A stretch of DNA of 22,681 bases. Source: Conidiobolus incongruus B7586. Its lineage: Eukaryota; Entomophthoromycota; Entomophthoromycetes; Entomophthorales; Conidiobolaceae. Below are positions 1 through 9,636 of the stretch, piece by piece. The notes beneath the pieces are model-generated. The model did not search any database and was not told where the DNA came from. It saw nothing but the letters and a program-made list of their open reading frames with translations. The DNA lies in the NCBI GenBank assembly GCA_000697335.1, contig JNEM01007673.1, positions 1 through 22,681 on the forward strand, read 5' to 3'. Within the stretch, counting starts at the first letter, position 1; every line of letters begins with the position of its first letter. The position numbers were made by a program, and so were the translations under genes.

Positions 1-668
1 TAATATAATAATAAAATATAGAATGAGGTTCATATAACTGATTTTAAGTTAGATTTTATCTTATTTCCAACTAGAATAAACTCAAATAAAATATTAAGTT
101 TTTTGTTTTCAAAGTTTGAATATATATAATAAATATTATAATTATATATTTCAATTTTATTTCCTATAAATTTTATTCAATCAGGTTGAAAAATTGATTA
201 ATAGGATAGTTAATTAAAATAATTTATTAGTTTCACGAATATATATATATATATATAATATACTAACTATTAAAATTTATAAAACTTCCTTTTTTTAATT
301 TATAAAGGTGGGTTAAATAAAAGTTGCAAAATTTGAATAGTTATTAAATATTAAACTAAACTAATATTAAATATATATGTTATCCTGATATATCTCAAAT
401 TTAGTTCAAATATCTAATGCCCCAAAAATTAATACCTTATACTTAAATATTATTTAATAAAAAAGAATATTTAATTATTATTTTTCTATAATTTGAAATA
501 ATAATAATTAATATAAAAATTCAATATATTCAAAATATATAAATATATATATATAATACACTTTCCTAGGAGAATAATAGTAAAAAGATAAAACTATTAA
601 AAATAATTGAATTTTATATTTTATCCAAGTTAAACTATGAGCATTTATCAAAATATTATATTTTGAAT
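1..668. other. AT-rich spacer, no gene seen
   Basis: This stretch is mostly A and T, with frequent stops in all frames and no recognisable protein motif. It contains an AT dinucleotide tract at 239-257 and a shorter one near 541-556. It ends at the left flanking repeat of the retroelement. I see no promoter or RNA gene in it. Confidence 0.7.
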
Positions 669-673
669 AATAT

Positions 674-1071
674 TCTAAGAATAGTGGTAGTTAAACTAAT
701 ATAGTACAGAGGAAGACTGATATAAAAATAATATGGTGTAGAATATGGTAATATAATATGGTTATAGTGTACAAGTGTAAACAAAGTTTAATTAAGCTTT
801 GAACTGGGGTGAGTCACTAATATATTAAGATTTATATTAGGTAGTGTTGATATACTATAATATTAACAGGAAGTAATCTTAATTTTAGAAGTAGTGTAAA
901 AGTAAAAAATAGTAAAAATTGAGAGGAAAAAGAGGAACCTAGTTTATTAAATAATTTAATGCTATTTATACAATTAATTTAATTAAATAAGTATAAATTA
1001 ATTATATAATTTATAATTAATTGAATTATATGAAAGTATATATAAAAATTTAAAGAATTAGTTTTTTAACA
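674..1071 (-). repeat. Left LTR (3' LTR of the minus-strand element)
   Basis: This 398-bp direct repeat matches 5977-6374 without gaps. By eye there are about 42 differences, of which about 38 are transitions. It is preceded by AATAT at 669-673, the left copy of the target-site duplication. On the minus strand it begins TGTTA, the usual LTR start. The far end no longer reads CA, which fits a decayed terminal dinucleotide. Confidence 0.87.
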
Positions 1072-3489
1072 CTCTTTTAATAAGTTTTTTAAAAGAGACA
1101 CACTCTTTAGATTTTTATAAATAGCTATAATAGGTTAAAGTATTCTTAATATTTTCTAGGGGTTCTTATATAGCTTTTTTAATAGGATAACCTATCTATT
1201 TTATATAAAAATAAAGCTTGCTCCTAATAAATTTAGATTTAATTATTTAATTAATATAGTATTCTTCTTCTCTATCTTAATTATTAATTAGATCTAGTTT
1301 TAAAACTTTTAATTAATTAAGAAAAGTATTAAAATCTTTAAAGTATGGTTTAATTTTAGATATGTGAAAGGTAGGGTTGATTCTTAAAGTTAAAAATAAT
1401 TCCAAGGTAATATTTTTAAAATTTAAATCAATAGATTAAATCTTATAAAAACTCTAATATAATGGTAAGTATTTTAGATTTAAGCTAGATTTAAGTAAGG
1501 TAAGTTTAAAGATAGATTGTTCTAAGTATACAAACATATTAATTTTATATTTAAGAGGATTTCTAGATAACTTTAAATATTGTTATTTTATAATCCTTTG
1601 ATTTTTTTCTAAGTTAAATTTAATAAGGGAATTAATATGCTTGATATTAAATTAAAATTCAACAATGTTTAAAGGTAAGTTGATTTAAAATTTTAGAGCA
1701 ATTATTAAGTTAAGATGTTTACTATAATTAATAAAATAAAAGCTAAAACCTGTTGATTTATTGATAAAGATATTGAATAAATATTAAAGTTGATAGATAT
1801 AGGTATCTTAATTTAACTGATTAGTGTTAATATAAGCTTTAATTATTTGCTTTAGGGTGTTAATAGTTTTTTCAATAAGTTTATTGGTTTGGTGATAATT
1901 AATAGTAGACATAGTTAGATTAATTTTAAAGGAAAAGGATAGTAACTTCTAAAATTAAAAGTTGAATTATATATTTTTATTAGATATAATAGTTTGTAGA
2001 ATTTTATAATAGGTAAAAATATTAGAGAATAATAATTATACAATATCTTTAGTTATAGAAGTTTTAAAAATAAAGAATAAAATAAACATATTTAGAAAAT
2101 AAATTAATTACAATTAGTAAATTATCATAACTATCTGTTAATTTAAAAATTTTTATAAAATTAAGCTGGATTTATTATTAAATTTTATTAAAAACTTATA
2201 GAAAAATAAGTTTACCATATTTTAATTGAGTATTATATTTAATTCTTTAGCATATATTACAGGTATTAATGTATTTCTAAACTAATTTAAATTGGGAAGG
2301 TTAGTAATACTTTGTTTTAATTCTCTTAGCAGTTTTTAACTAGTTTTAATATTCTTTACCAGGTAAGTTATAATATTTATCAAATATTGTTTGTTAAATC
2401 TTAGGAATATTAGGAATATATAGACAATTATTATAATATAGTAGGTTATTGATAATTTTAAATCTTTTAACATATTTTAATTAGTTTTCTAATAGTTTAA
2501 AGAGTTCTTCTTTAATTAAAATAAAGAAATTATTATTTAGTAATATTTTTTAAAGTAGTTTAATAAATTCTTTATTTCTTTTATTAATTATCATTAAGTT
2601 AATATTTGCTAGGTTTTTATAATTAAAATAAAGAGGTAAATATGTAAGATTTTTTAACAAGGTATTTACAATATGATTTTATTAACCTAAAATATATTAT
2701 ATAAAAAAAATCAGCTTAGATAGTTTTAATTTGTTTAACTTATCTTCTTAATAAATACTTCTAAGTATTTAAGTAGATAAATGATTTATAATCTGTAAAT
2801 ATTAAAAAAAAATTACAAGACAAGAAATATAAGTGATTTTTAATTATTCCTACTAAAGCAAAGAGTTTTTATTTATAAACTAGGTATTTTAATTCAGCTG
2901 GTTTTATTTTTCTTAACTAAAATGTTATTAGTTTTAAAGTAATATTTATAAGGTTAAACTCAACTTATTCTCCCTTATTTATTATTTTATCCTATAGTTA
3001 AAAGGTAAAATATAAATTAAATTTAAACTAAGTTAACTATTTACTAATTATAAAAGAATTAGAGTTAGTAAAAATAATAGTAGGTAGTTTTAAATTAAAG
3101 ATAGATAAAGTAAAAGCATTAGTAATATAAAAAATTAAAGCATTTATACAAAAAGTATATAGTAGGGATTATTCAAAAAGAGAGTTTTTCTTTAAGAGAT
3201 TATTAAAAAAAATAGTGTTTAACAAAAGAATCAATGAAATCTTTAAAGTAATTTAATAATTTAAGTATAAATATAAGTTGATTTTTGTTTATAGGTATAA
3301 TAAAAGCTTTAACACCATTGAGTTTAATTAAATCAATATTAATTTTTTAAGAAAAAAAAATATAACTATAAAAAGGGATAGAAAAGATACTAAAGATATA
3401 TTTTAATAGTTTCAAAAATAATTTATGTTCTTGAATAATTTATAAAACCTAATTAATATGTTAAATATATTCTTCTCTAGTTTTTAAAT

Positions 3490-3860
3490 AGATTAAAATA
3501 TTATTAAGATAAATAATAATAAAGTTATTAAAAACAAGGTTAAAAAGGGAATTGATAAATTAAGTAAAAGTTACAAAGGTATTATATAATTTAAAATTCA
3601 TAATTATAAATTTATAGTGGTTTAAAAAAGTATTGAAAATAGTTAAAAGGATAGAATTTTCTTTAACTTTAATATTATAATATTTATTCCTAATATCTAA
3701 TTTAGTGAATATAGTTGATTTAAGTAGTTTATCCCTAATATCATATAAGTTTAATAATAAAGTTTTATCTTTAATAGTTTTAAAGTTTAAAACATAATTA
3801 TTAATATATAATCTTTAACCACCATCAACTTTTTTTATAAAAAAAATTAGAGATTTTTAT
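3490..3860 (-). pseudogene. Reverse transcriptase remnant of the LTR element
   Basis: Read on the minus strand, this part keeps the order of blocks typical of Ty3/gypsy reverse transcriptase. A KK-x-DG block lies around 3815-3840, a fingers/palm F-T-K-L-D block near 3690-3712, and the region of the catalytic Y-x-D-D box near 3495-3525. It is heavily degraded and non-functional. It is listed because it gives the element its family and its orientation. Confidence 0.7.
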
Positions 3861-5976
3861 AATAAGGAAAAAGTTTATTATACCTATTTTTAAATAGTTT
3901 TTAGATTTCTTCTTTTAAAATTTAATATAATTTAGGAGATAAATAGTAAATAAAGCTTAAATATAGTTTTGTATTAAAAAATAATTTTATTTTATATTTA
4001 ATATTATGTTTAAAAGGTAATTTATCTATAAGTTCAAAAATATTAAGAAATTAACTTATTATATTATATCAGAAGTGATTATTAGATATAACTTTATTGA
4101 AGTTAACAGATAAAATATTAATAGATGAATAATAAATAAATATATATCTTTATAAATTATTAAAGTTTTTAATTAGTTTTTTACATTAATTTTTCCTTAT
4201 AATAATAAAATTATTTGTTACAATTGTAGAGTTAGTGTTAGGTATAGTATTTAATAATTTTATAGTAGGGTAATATAGATTTTTTAAAATTAATTCTACT
4301 AATTTTTTTAGAATGTAAAAAAATAAATTTGTAACCTTTTAAAATAATGTTTATAGATATAAAATTATAATATTTAAATTAATTTTAACCTAGTATAAAA
4401 TTATAACTAATATTACCAACTAAAAATTTAATTTATTAGGAGTAATTAAGAAGTAATAATAAATATCTAGATATAATATTAAATTCTTACTCTATTAAGC
4501 TATTATTATATTTAATTATTAAGTTATTTTTTTAAGTAGGTAAAAATAGCTTTACAATAATAAAAAAGGAAAAAATATAATTAAAACAGTTAGAGCTAAT
4601 TAAAACACTAACAAGTTTATTTATAAAAGAATAAATTAACACAAACAATAAGGTAATAGTTAAAGGTAAAGAATTATAAGCTAAATTAGTTACTAAAATA
4701 ATTTTAGTTTCTAGTAGTTTAATTAATTAGATTTTTTTAATATATATAATTTAATTTAAAGAATCATTAGTTTATTAGAACTTTTGTGGATTAAATTAGA
4801 ACTTGTTAACTAATTGTAAAAAAGATAATTTTAAGGTTATATTAATATTATTCAAGTTTAATTTATGGTTGGTAAGTTAAGATTATTGAGAATTAAGCAG
4901 ATGTTGTTTTTTAAAGGGTATTTATTAGCTTTATAGTTAACTAAAGTTTTTTAACAGTAGTAATAACTTTTATTTATTTTTAAATAGGTTTTAAGTTCTT
5001 TATTAAAGGTTTTCTTATAGAGCTTTAAAGCAGAAACATTTATCATTTAAAATTTAAGTAAGCTAGAGTAAATTTTAAAAGATTAATTTTTAAGGTAAGA
5101 AGATTTAGTTATAAAGTAAAAGATATCATCAATTATAATTATTCTATTATAAATATTAAAAAAAACATATTATTAAAATATTCCCTATTAACTAAGTAGA
5201 GATTTATTTAAAGATTAAGACATTAAAATAGTTTGTGGATTTATTCTTTTTTAGTGATATTTAGTATATTTAAACATATCTCATTAAATATCTTAATTAA
5301 TTATCTTGTAAAAGTTTTTTATTTAATTTAAGAAAGCTTTTCTTTTATTAATTAAATTTGATCTTTTAAGTAATACCTCTCTTTATAAGCTTTTTCTAAT
5401 TGTTTAAAAGTTTATATATTTATAGTAAATTATCCTCTTAAAAATTCTTTAGGATTAAACTTATAATAAATTAATTACCAAGTATAAGTAGATTTTTCTA
5501 AAAATAAGTGGTTAATTTAAAGATATTCTTTAAATCTTTATTAAAAATTAAATCAAGATAATTTTTTATATTTTTAAAGTAGTTTTTAAGTTTGTAGAGG
5601 TTTTTAAAACTATTATAAGTAATTAATTTATTTTTAAAAATAATAAAGAGGTAATTTAATATATTAACTATAGTAAAGTAGCTGGTTTGTTAGATTTAAA
5701 TTCTTTAAAACATTTTTTTTTCAATTAAAAATTGTTTAATATAGGTTTCTTAGAGGGTAATAAACTTTTAAAGGTTAAAGTTTTAAATTTACTTAGTAAT
5801 TAAATTATTATCATTATTAAAATAATATAAAGGTATTTTTTTAGTGGTATTATAATATATAGTGTTAAATTTAAATAAAATAAATTATAGATAAAATTTA
5901 AAATAGTAATAAATAGATTTGATATAAATAGTTATTGATTTCTAATAGGTTTTTAGTAGTTTTATTATTGTTACTA

Positions 5977-6374
5977 TATAAGTATAGTGGTAATTAAACT
6001 AATATAGTATAGCAGAAAACTAATATAAAAATAGTATGGTATAGAATATAATAATATAATATAGTTATAGTGTGCAAATGTAAATAAAGTTTAATTAAAC
6101 TTTAAACTAGGGTGAGTTATTAATATATTAAAATTTATATTAAGTAGTGTTGATATACTATAATATTAATAGAAAGTAGTTTTAATTTTAGAAGTAATAT
6201 AAAAGTAAAAAATAGTAAGAATTAAAAGGGAAAAGAGAAACCTAGTTTATTAAATAATTCAATGCTATTTATATAATTAATTTAACTATATAAGTATAAA
6301 TTAATTATATAATTTATAATTAATTGAATTATATGAAAGTATATATAAGAATTTAGAGAACTAGTCTTTTAACA
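5977..6374 (-). repeat. Right LTR (5' LTR of the minus-strand element)
   Basis: This is the partner of 674-1071, 398 bp with the same boundaries. It is followed directly by AATAT at 6375-6379, the right copy of the target-site duplication. For a minus-strand element this LTR would have carried the promoter. The last 60 bases before its end and a 53-base block about 30 bases in from there are the best conserved parts between the two copies. Confidence 0.87.
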
Positions 6375-6379
6375 AATAT

Positions 6380-7880
6380 TCTATATAAATTATTCAAAAA
6401 AGTCTTTAAATAACAATTAATGATAAAAGCTTTTCAAAACATTATAATAAAAATCTATTTTATTAAATTAAATTTAAAAAATTGATATTTCAAGCTTACC
6501 TTGTCAAATTATATTATATCTGTAACTAACTGAAAAAAATATAATTAAAAAATATCTTAAATATTATATATTTTCTCTAGAAAAAAGATTAACCCAATAT
6601 TTTTCTTTTATTAATATTGATATTAATATTATTATTATTATCATATTAAAAGATAGTTTGAATAAGATTTAAAATAAAGAATGAAAATTTTTTTATTTTA
6701 ACTAAAAATCAAAGAAATTGAATAGAAAAATAACTTATATATATTTATGATACTAATATATATATCTTGAAATATTTAAAGAGGTTATTATAGTAAATCA
6801 ATTATAGATTCTAATATATAATTCATTATAAAGAAATACAAAGAATACTAGGGTTGAAATATCAAAAATATTATAATTGAAAATTCTATAATAAAAATTA
6901 TTTGACAAGTTAGGTTAGATAGAGATATTAATAATGTACTATTCAATATATTACTACCAGCAAAAACAAACTGTAATATTAAAATAAATTTTTGATTTTT
7001 AATAATTAATATTATAAATAAATATTGAAAAATCTAATTAAAATATTAATTATTTTGAATGATAATAGCTATATATATATAATAACAAATATTAAATTTT
7101 TTACTGAAAAAACGAGTCTTTATTATCACATCTACCATATTTACCTGATATGAAACTTTGTGATTATGATTATTTTGATAATTTGAAGAATTTGATTTAT
7201 GAAAAGAAATTTGACAATATTTCAAAATATTATTATGTAATATTGAAGATAATTTATAAAAATCTATGTAAATGTGTTAACCAATTACTATTATTTTGGA
7301 ATTCAGTAATTCAAAAATAAGGAAGTTATTAATTGTTAAAATTATATTACTTTTGCTTTAATTTTATTTTATTGAATATAAATTTAAATTTGATGTACTT
7401 CTTCGACCACTATATATTTGAATATATAAAATATTTTAATTTTTGTTTCTGCACTTAGGAAATGAAATTTCAACTAAAAGCTTAAGTTCAACATAAATTT
7501 CATTATATAGAAAATATTAAATAAAGTAATATGGATATTAGTTACTCATTTTTGGAATGATATCAATTCTTCTTCTTAGTTGTAATGAAAATTATATTAA
7601 TTTCTGAAAATTATATGTTTAATGTTCAATTGTTCATCATGACTCTAATCAGTTGTTTGGAAGATAAGGTTTATGTTTTAATAATATCGGATCTTTTAAC
7701 GATATATAGATAAAAATTAACAAGGTATAGCTCTTAATAGAAAATTTCATACCCCATGAAATGTGACTTAAAATTGTAAAAATATTCGGAATTGTTACGA
7801 TTAAATTTTAGAATGTTGATATGGCAAGTTTAGCTTAATTTTAAGAACCAATTCGACCGATGTGGAGTTGGATTAAAACT
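6380..7880. other. AT-rich spacer and upstream region of the secreted-protein gene
   Basis: No convincing gene is present. A 70-codon stop-free frame runs from 7108 to 7317 on the plus strand, with an ATG at 7150, but a run of this length is expected by chance at this base composition. CpG dinucleotides reappear here (for example near 7112, 7402, 7688 and 7786), in contrast to the neighbouring retroelement. The part from about 7640 on is less AT-biased and probably carries the promoter of the following gene. Confidence 0.6.
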
Positions 7881-7881
7881 C

Positions 7882-7888
7882 TATTTAA
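7882..7888 (+). promoter_or_regulatory. TATA-like box of the secreted-protein gene
   Basis: A TATTTAA element lies 76 bp before the ATG at 7964, in a locally less AT-rich stretch, so it stands out more than the AT runs elsewhere. The distance leaves room for a leader of about 30-50 nucleotides. Position and motif support it, but no transcript evidence is available. Confidence 0.45.
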
Positions 7889-7963
7889 GACTGGTAGGCG
7901 ATCACTTATTCCATATTAATCAACTTTATAGTCTTAATCTCTACTTAATCTTACTCTACCAAA

Positions 7964-8239
7964 ATGAAATTCGCTGTCATTGTCGCTACCATCTTGGCTA
8001 CTGCTTTCGCTTCTCCTACCGATGTCCTTAACCTTGTTAATGTCAAGCGCGTCCCAGTTTCAGTTTTGAGTTCTGGAAATACCTCTGCAGATAACATTGA
8101 TGTCTCTAACATTAAGCGGGATGGTGTGGGTAGCTGGACTGGAGCCGATGCAGTTGTTCGTGAAGCAACAAGAAATTATGAAGAGGATGCTGTTGAAGCG
8201 TTATTAGCCATGTTAATTGGACACGATTATGAAGAATAA
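7964..8239 (+). CDS. Small secreted protein with two Lys-Arg (Kex2-type) sites
   Basis: This is a 91-residue protein I do not recognise. Residues 1-16 form a clear signal peptide: M-K-F, a hydrophobic core of Ala, Val, Ile and Leu, and a likely cut after the A-F-A at 14-16. Two Lys-Arg pairs follow, at 28-29 and 51-52, each preceded by a similar short segment (V-N-V-K-R and S-N-I-K-R). Kex2-like cleavage would release peptides of about 11, 21 and 37 residues. Residues 39-41 (N-T-S) are an N-glycosylation sequon. The last 39 residues include one Trp (58) and are acidic near the end, with Tyr-Glu-Glu-Asp and Asp-Tyr-Glu-Glu clusters. There is no cysteine, so it is not a disulfide-rich effector. 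The 5' part uses many C-ending codons, as well-expressed genes here do, and the 3' part more A/T-ending ones. The start has A at -3, and the ORF ends in tandem stops TAA TAG. It could be a peptide precursor (signal, pheromone-like or effector) or a small wall-associated protein; which one is open. Confidence 0.8.
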   Translation: MKFAVIVATILATAFASPTDVLNLVNVKRVPVSVLSSGNTSADNIDVSNIKRDGVGSWTGADAVVREATRNYEEDAVEALLAMLIGHDYEE

Positions 8240-8273
8240 TAGACTTATGATTTACTTTTATTAATTTATTACT

Positions 8274-8279
8274 AATAAA
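8274..8279 (+). terminator. Poly(A) signal of the secreted-protein gene
   Basis: AATAAA occurs 35 bp after the stop codon, a normal distance for a fungal 3' end. In DNA this AT-rich the hexamer is also common by chance, so support comes mainly from its position. Confidence 0.4.
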
Positions 8280-9600
8280 TACTAATTCATATTATATATT
8301 ATACTATACTGCACTATATTATATTATGTATTGAATTTTATCATATAATACTTTCTCGAATCAAGATTAAATCTTAATATCTATACCTAAATCTTAATGA
8401 ATATATAATTTTTTGAATCAATATTAATATGTTTAACATCCTAAACTACTAACATCAGTTCAATGGTAGCTATAAACATTTTAGTACCAAAATCTAATAG
8501 TCATTTTAATATTTATATAACTTATAGCCCCAATTAATTTTTAAACGTAAAAAATTTCAAAAATGATCCTAAATTTAAATCTATTTTAACTTATTTTAAC
8601 TCCAGATCATGGAATTCATTTCCAAATTTAGTAAGGTTATGAATTGTCTAATTATGAACAATATTTAAGAAATTAAAAATTCCCAATATATTATAATGAT
8701 TTATAAGATGGATTTCGTTTATAGCATATAATATGTAAATATTATTATATTATATTATATCACATTATACTATATTATAAAATTAATTGTATATATGCGA
8801 ATTTCAAAGGTTTGATAAACATATATATAATGACTAAAATTTTGGAAAATTTGCCTACCATTTATTGATTATTGAAAGTTGTAATAATTATTCTGGAATT
8901 AAGGTCAAGCGTCCTTTGTGACATATATTAAATAGTCTTAAATATCATTTTATGCCCATTTTTTAAACACTTTAAGCACGTTATTTATACATACTATAAC
9001 CATATTTAATTAATCGTCTAAAAAGGATTGTGAGTCGATTTAAAACAAATACAAATTATTAAAAAATTACCTTACTTTGGAAATATTTCGAAATATACAT
9101 TTTTTAAAAAATCAAATAACTATTATTATGTAATGATTAAATGTACATTTAATCTAAAACATTTTTGAATATTGAAGTTCAAAGTTTGAACAAACACCTA
9201 TTTTTTATTACATTATATTTTAAATTCGCAATAACTATTGATCCGAAAATAATCATATTGCTGAGTACTAACATAGGGATTTCTAAAGAAAACTTTGATG
9301 ACCGATTAAGATGAAACTGATATATATATATATATATATATATATCATTAAATATAGAATAACAACAAATATTAAAATAATCATTAACAATTCTATTTTC
9401 AATACGAATAGAGTTGATTTCGTCTTAATGAATCAATTTCCAAAAATAAATCCCATAAAATATTTCAGCTAATCAAAAAAAAATAAAAAGTTGAATAAGC
9501 TCGAATTGAAAAATTTTGAAACTCAAATAATAATAATTTTATTTAAATAATTAAAAAATTATAGATTTTAATTGTATTTAATATATATATTTATTATAAA
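8280..9600. other. AT-rich spacer, no gene seen
   Basis: Frames are broken by many stops on both strands, and no protein or RNA motif is visible. It contains a TA tract at 9321-9345. The last 60 bases before the next gene hold TATAAA at 9595-9600, only 37 bp from the ATG, which is too close to trust as the TATA box of that gene. Confidence 0.65.
9321..9345. repeat. (TA)n microsatellite
   Basis: Twelve and a half TA units lie in the spacer before the MRH4-like gene. This is a simple repeat, probably length-variable between strains, with no other visible role. Confidence 0.9.
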
Positions 9601-9636
9601 CTGTTCATAATCATAGATAGAGATTAATTAATAATA

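Larger units (their letters stand above)
674..6374 (-). mobile_element. Fossil Ty3/gypsy-type LTR retrotransposon
   Basis: This 5,701-bp element is bounded by two 398-bp LTRs and flanked flush by the 5-bp direct repeat AATAT (669-673 and 6375-6379), as expected of a target-site duplication. On the minus strand, weak but ordered traces of a Ty3/gypsy pol remain. Reverse transcriptase lies about 3490-3860, followed toward lower coordinates by an RNase H and integrase region; an integrase-like block sits near 2250-2410. The gag side should be near 4500-5900 but is not recognisable. The coding part is broken throughout by a very large number of changes, and no frame is intact. I found no CpG in the whole element. 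Differences between its LTRs are nearly all transitions, consistent with RIP or methylation-driven decay. Because such decay is not clock-like, LTR divergence (about 10 percent) does not give an age; I would only call it old and inactive. The minus orientation is inferred from the reverse transcriptase traces and from LTR ends reading TGTTA on that strand. Confidence 0.85.

Noticed and set aside
7108-7317. 70-codon stop-free frame in the spacer after the retroelement
   Set aside because: A few frames of this length are expected by chance in the window. No motif, promoter or 3' signal supports it.
7964-8239. Secreted protein as an alpha-type mating pheromone precursor
   Set aside because: It lacks repeated identical Trp-rich mature peptides, and no ATGAAACA motif was found in its proximal upstream region; kept only as an open possibility.
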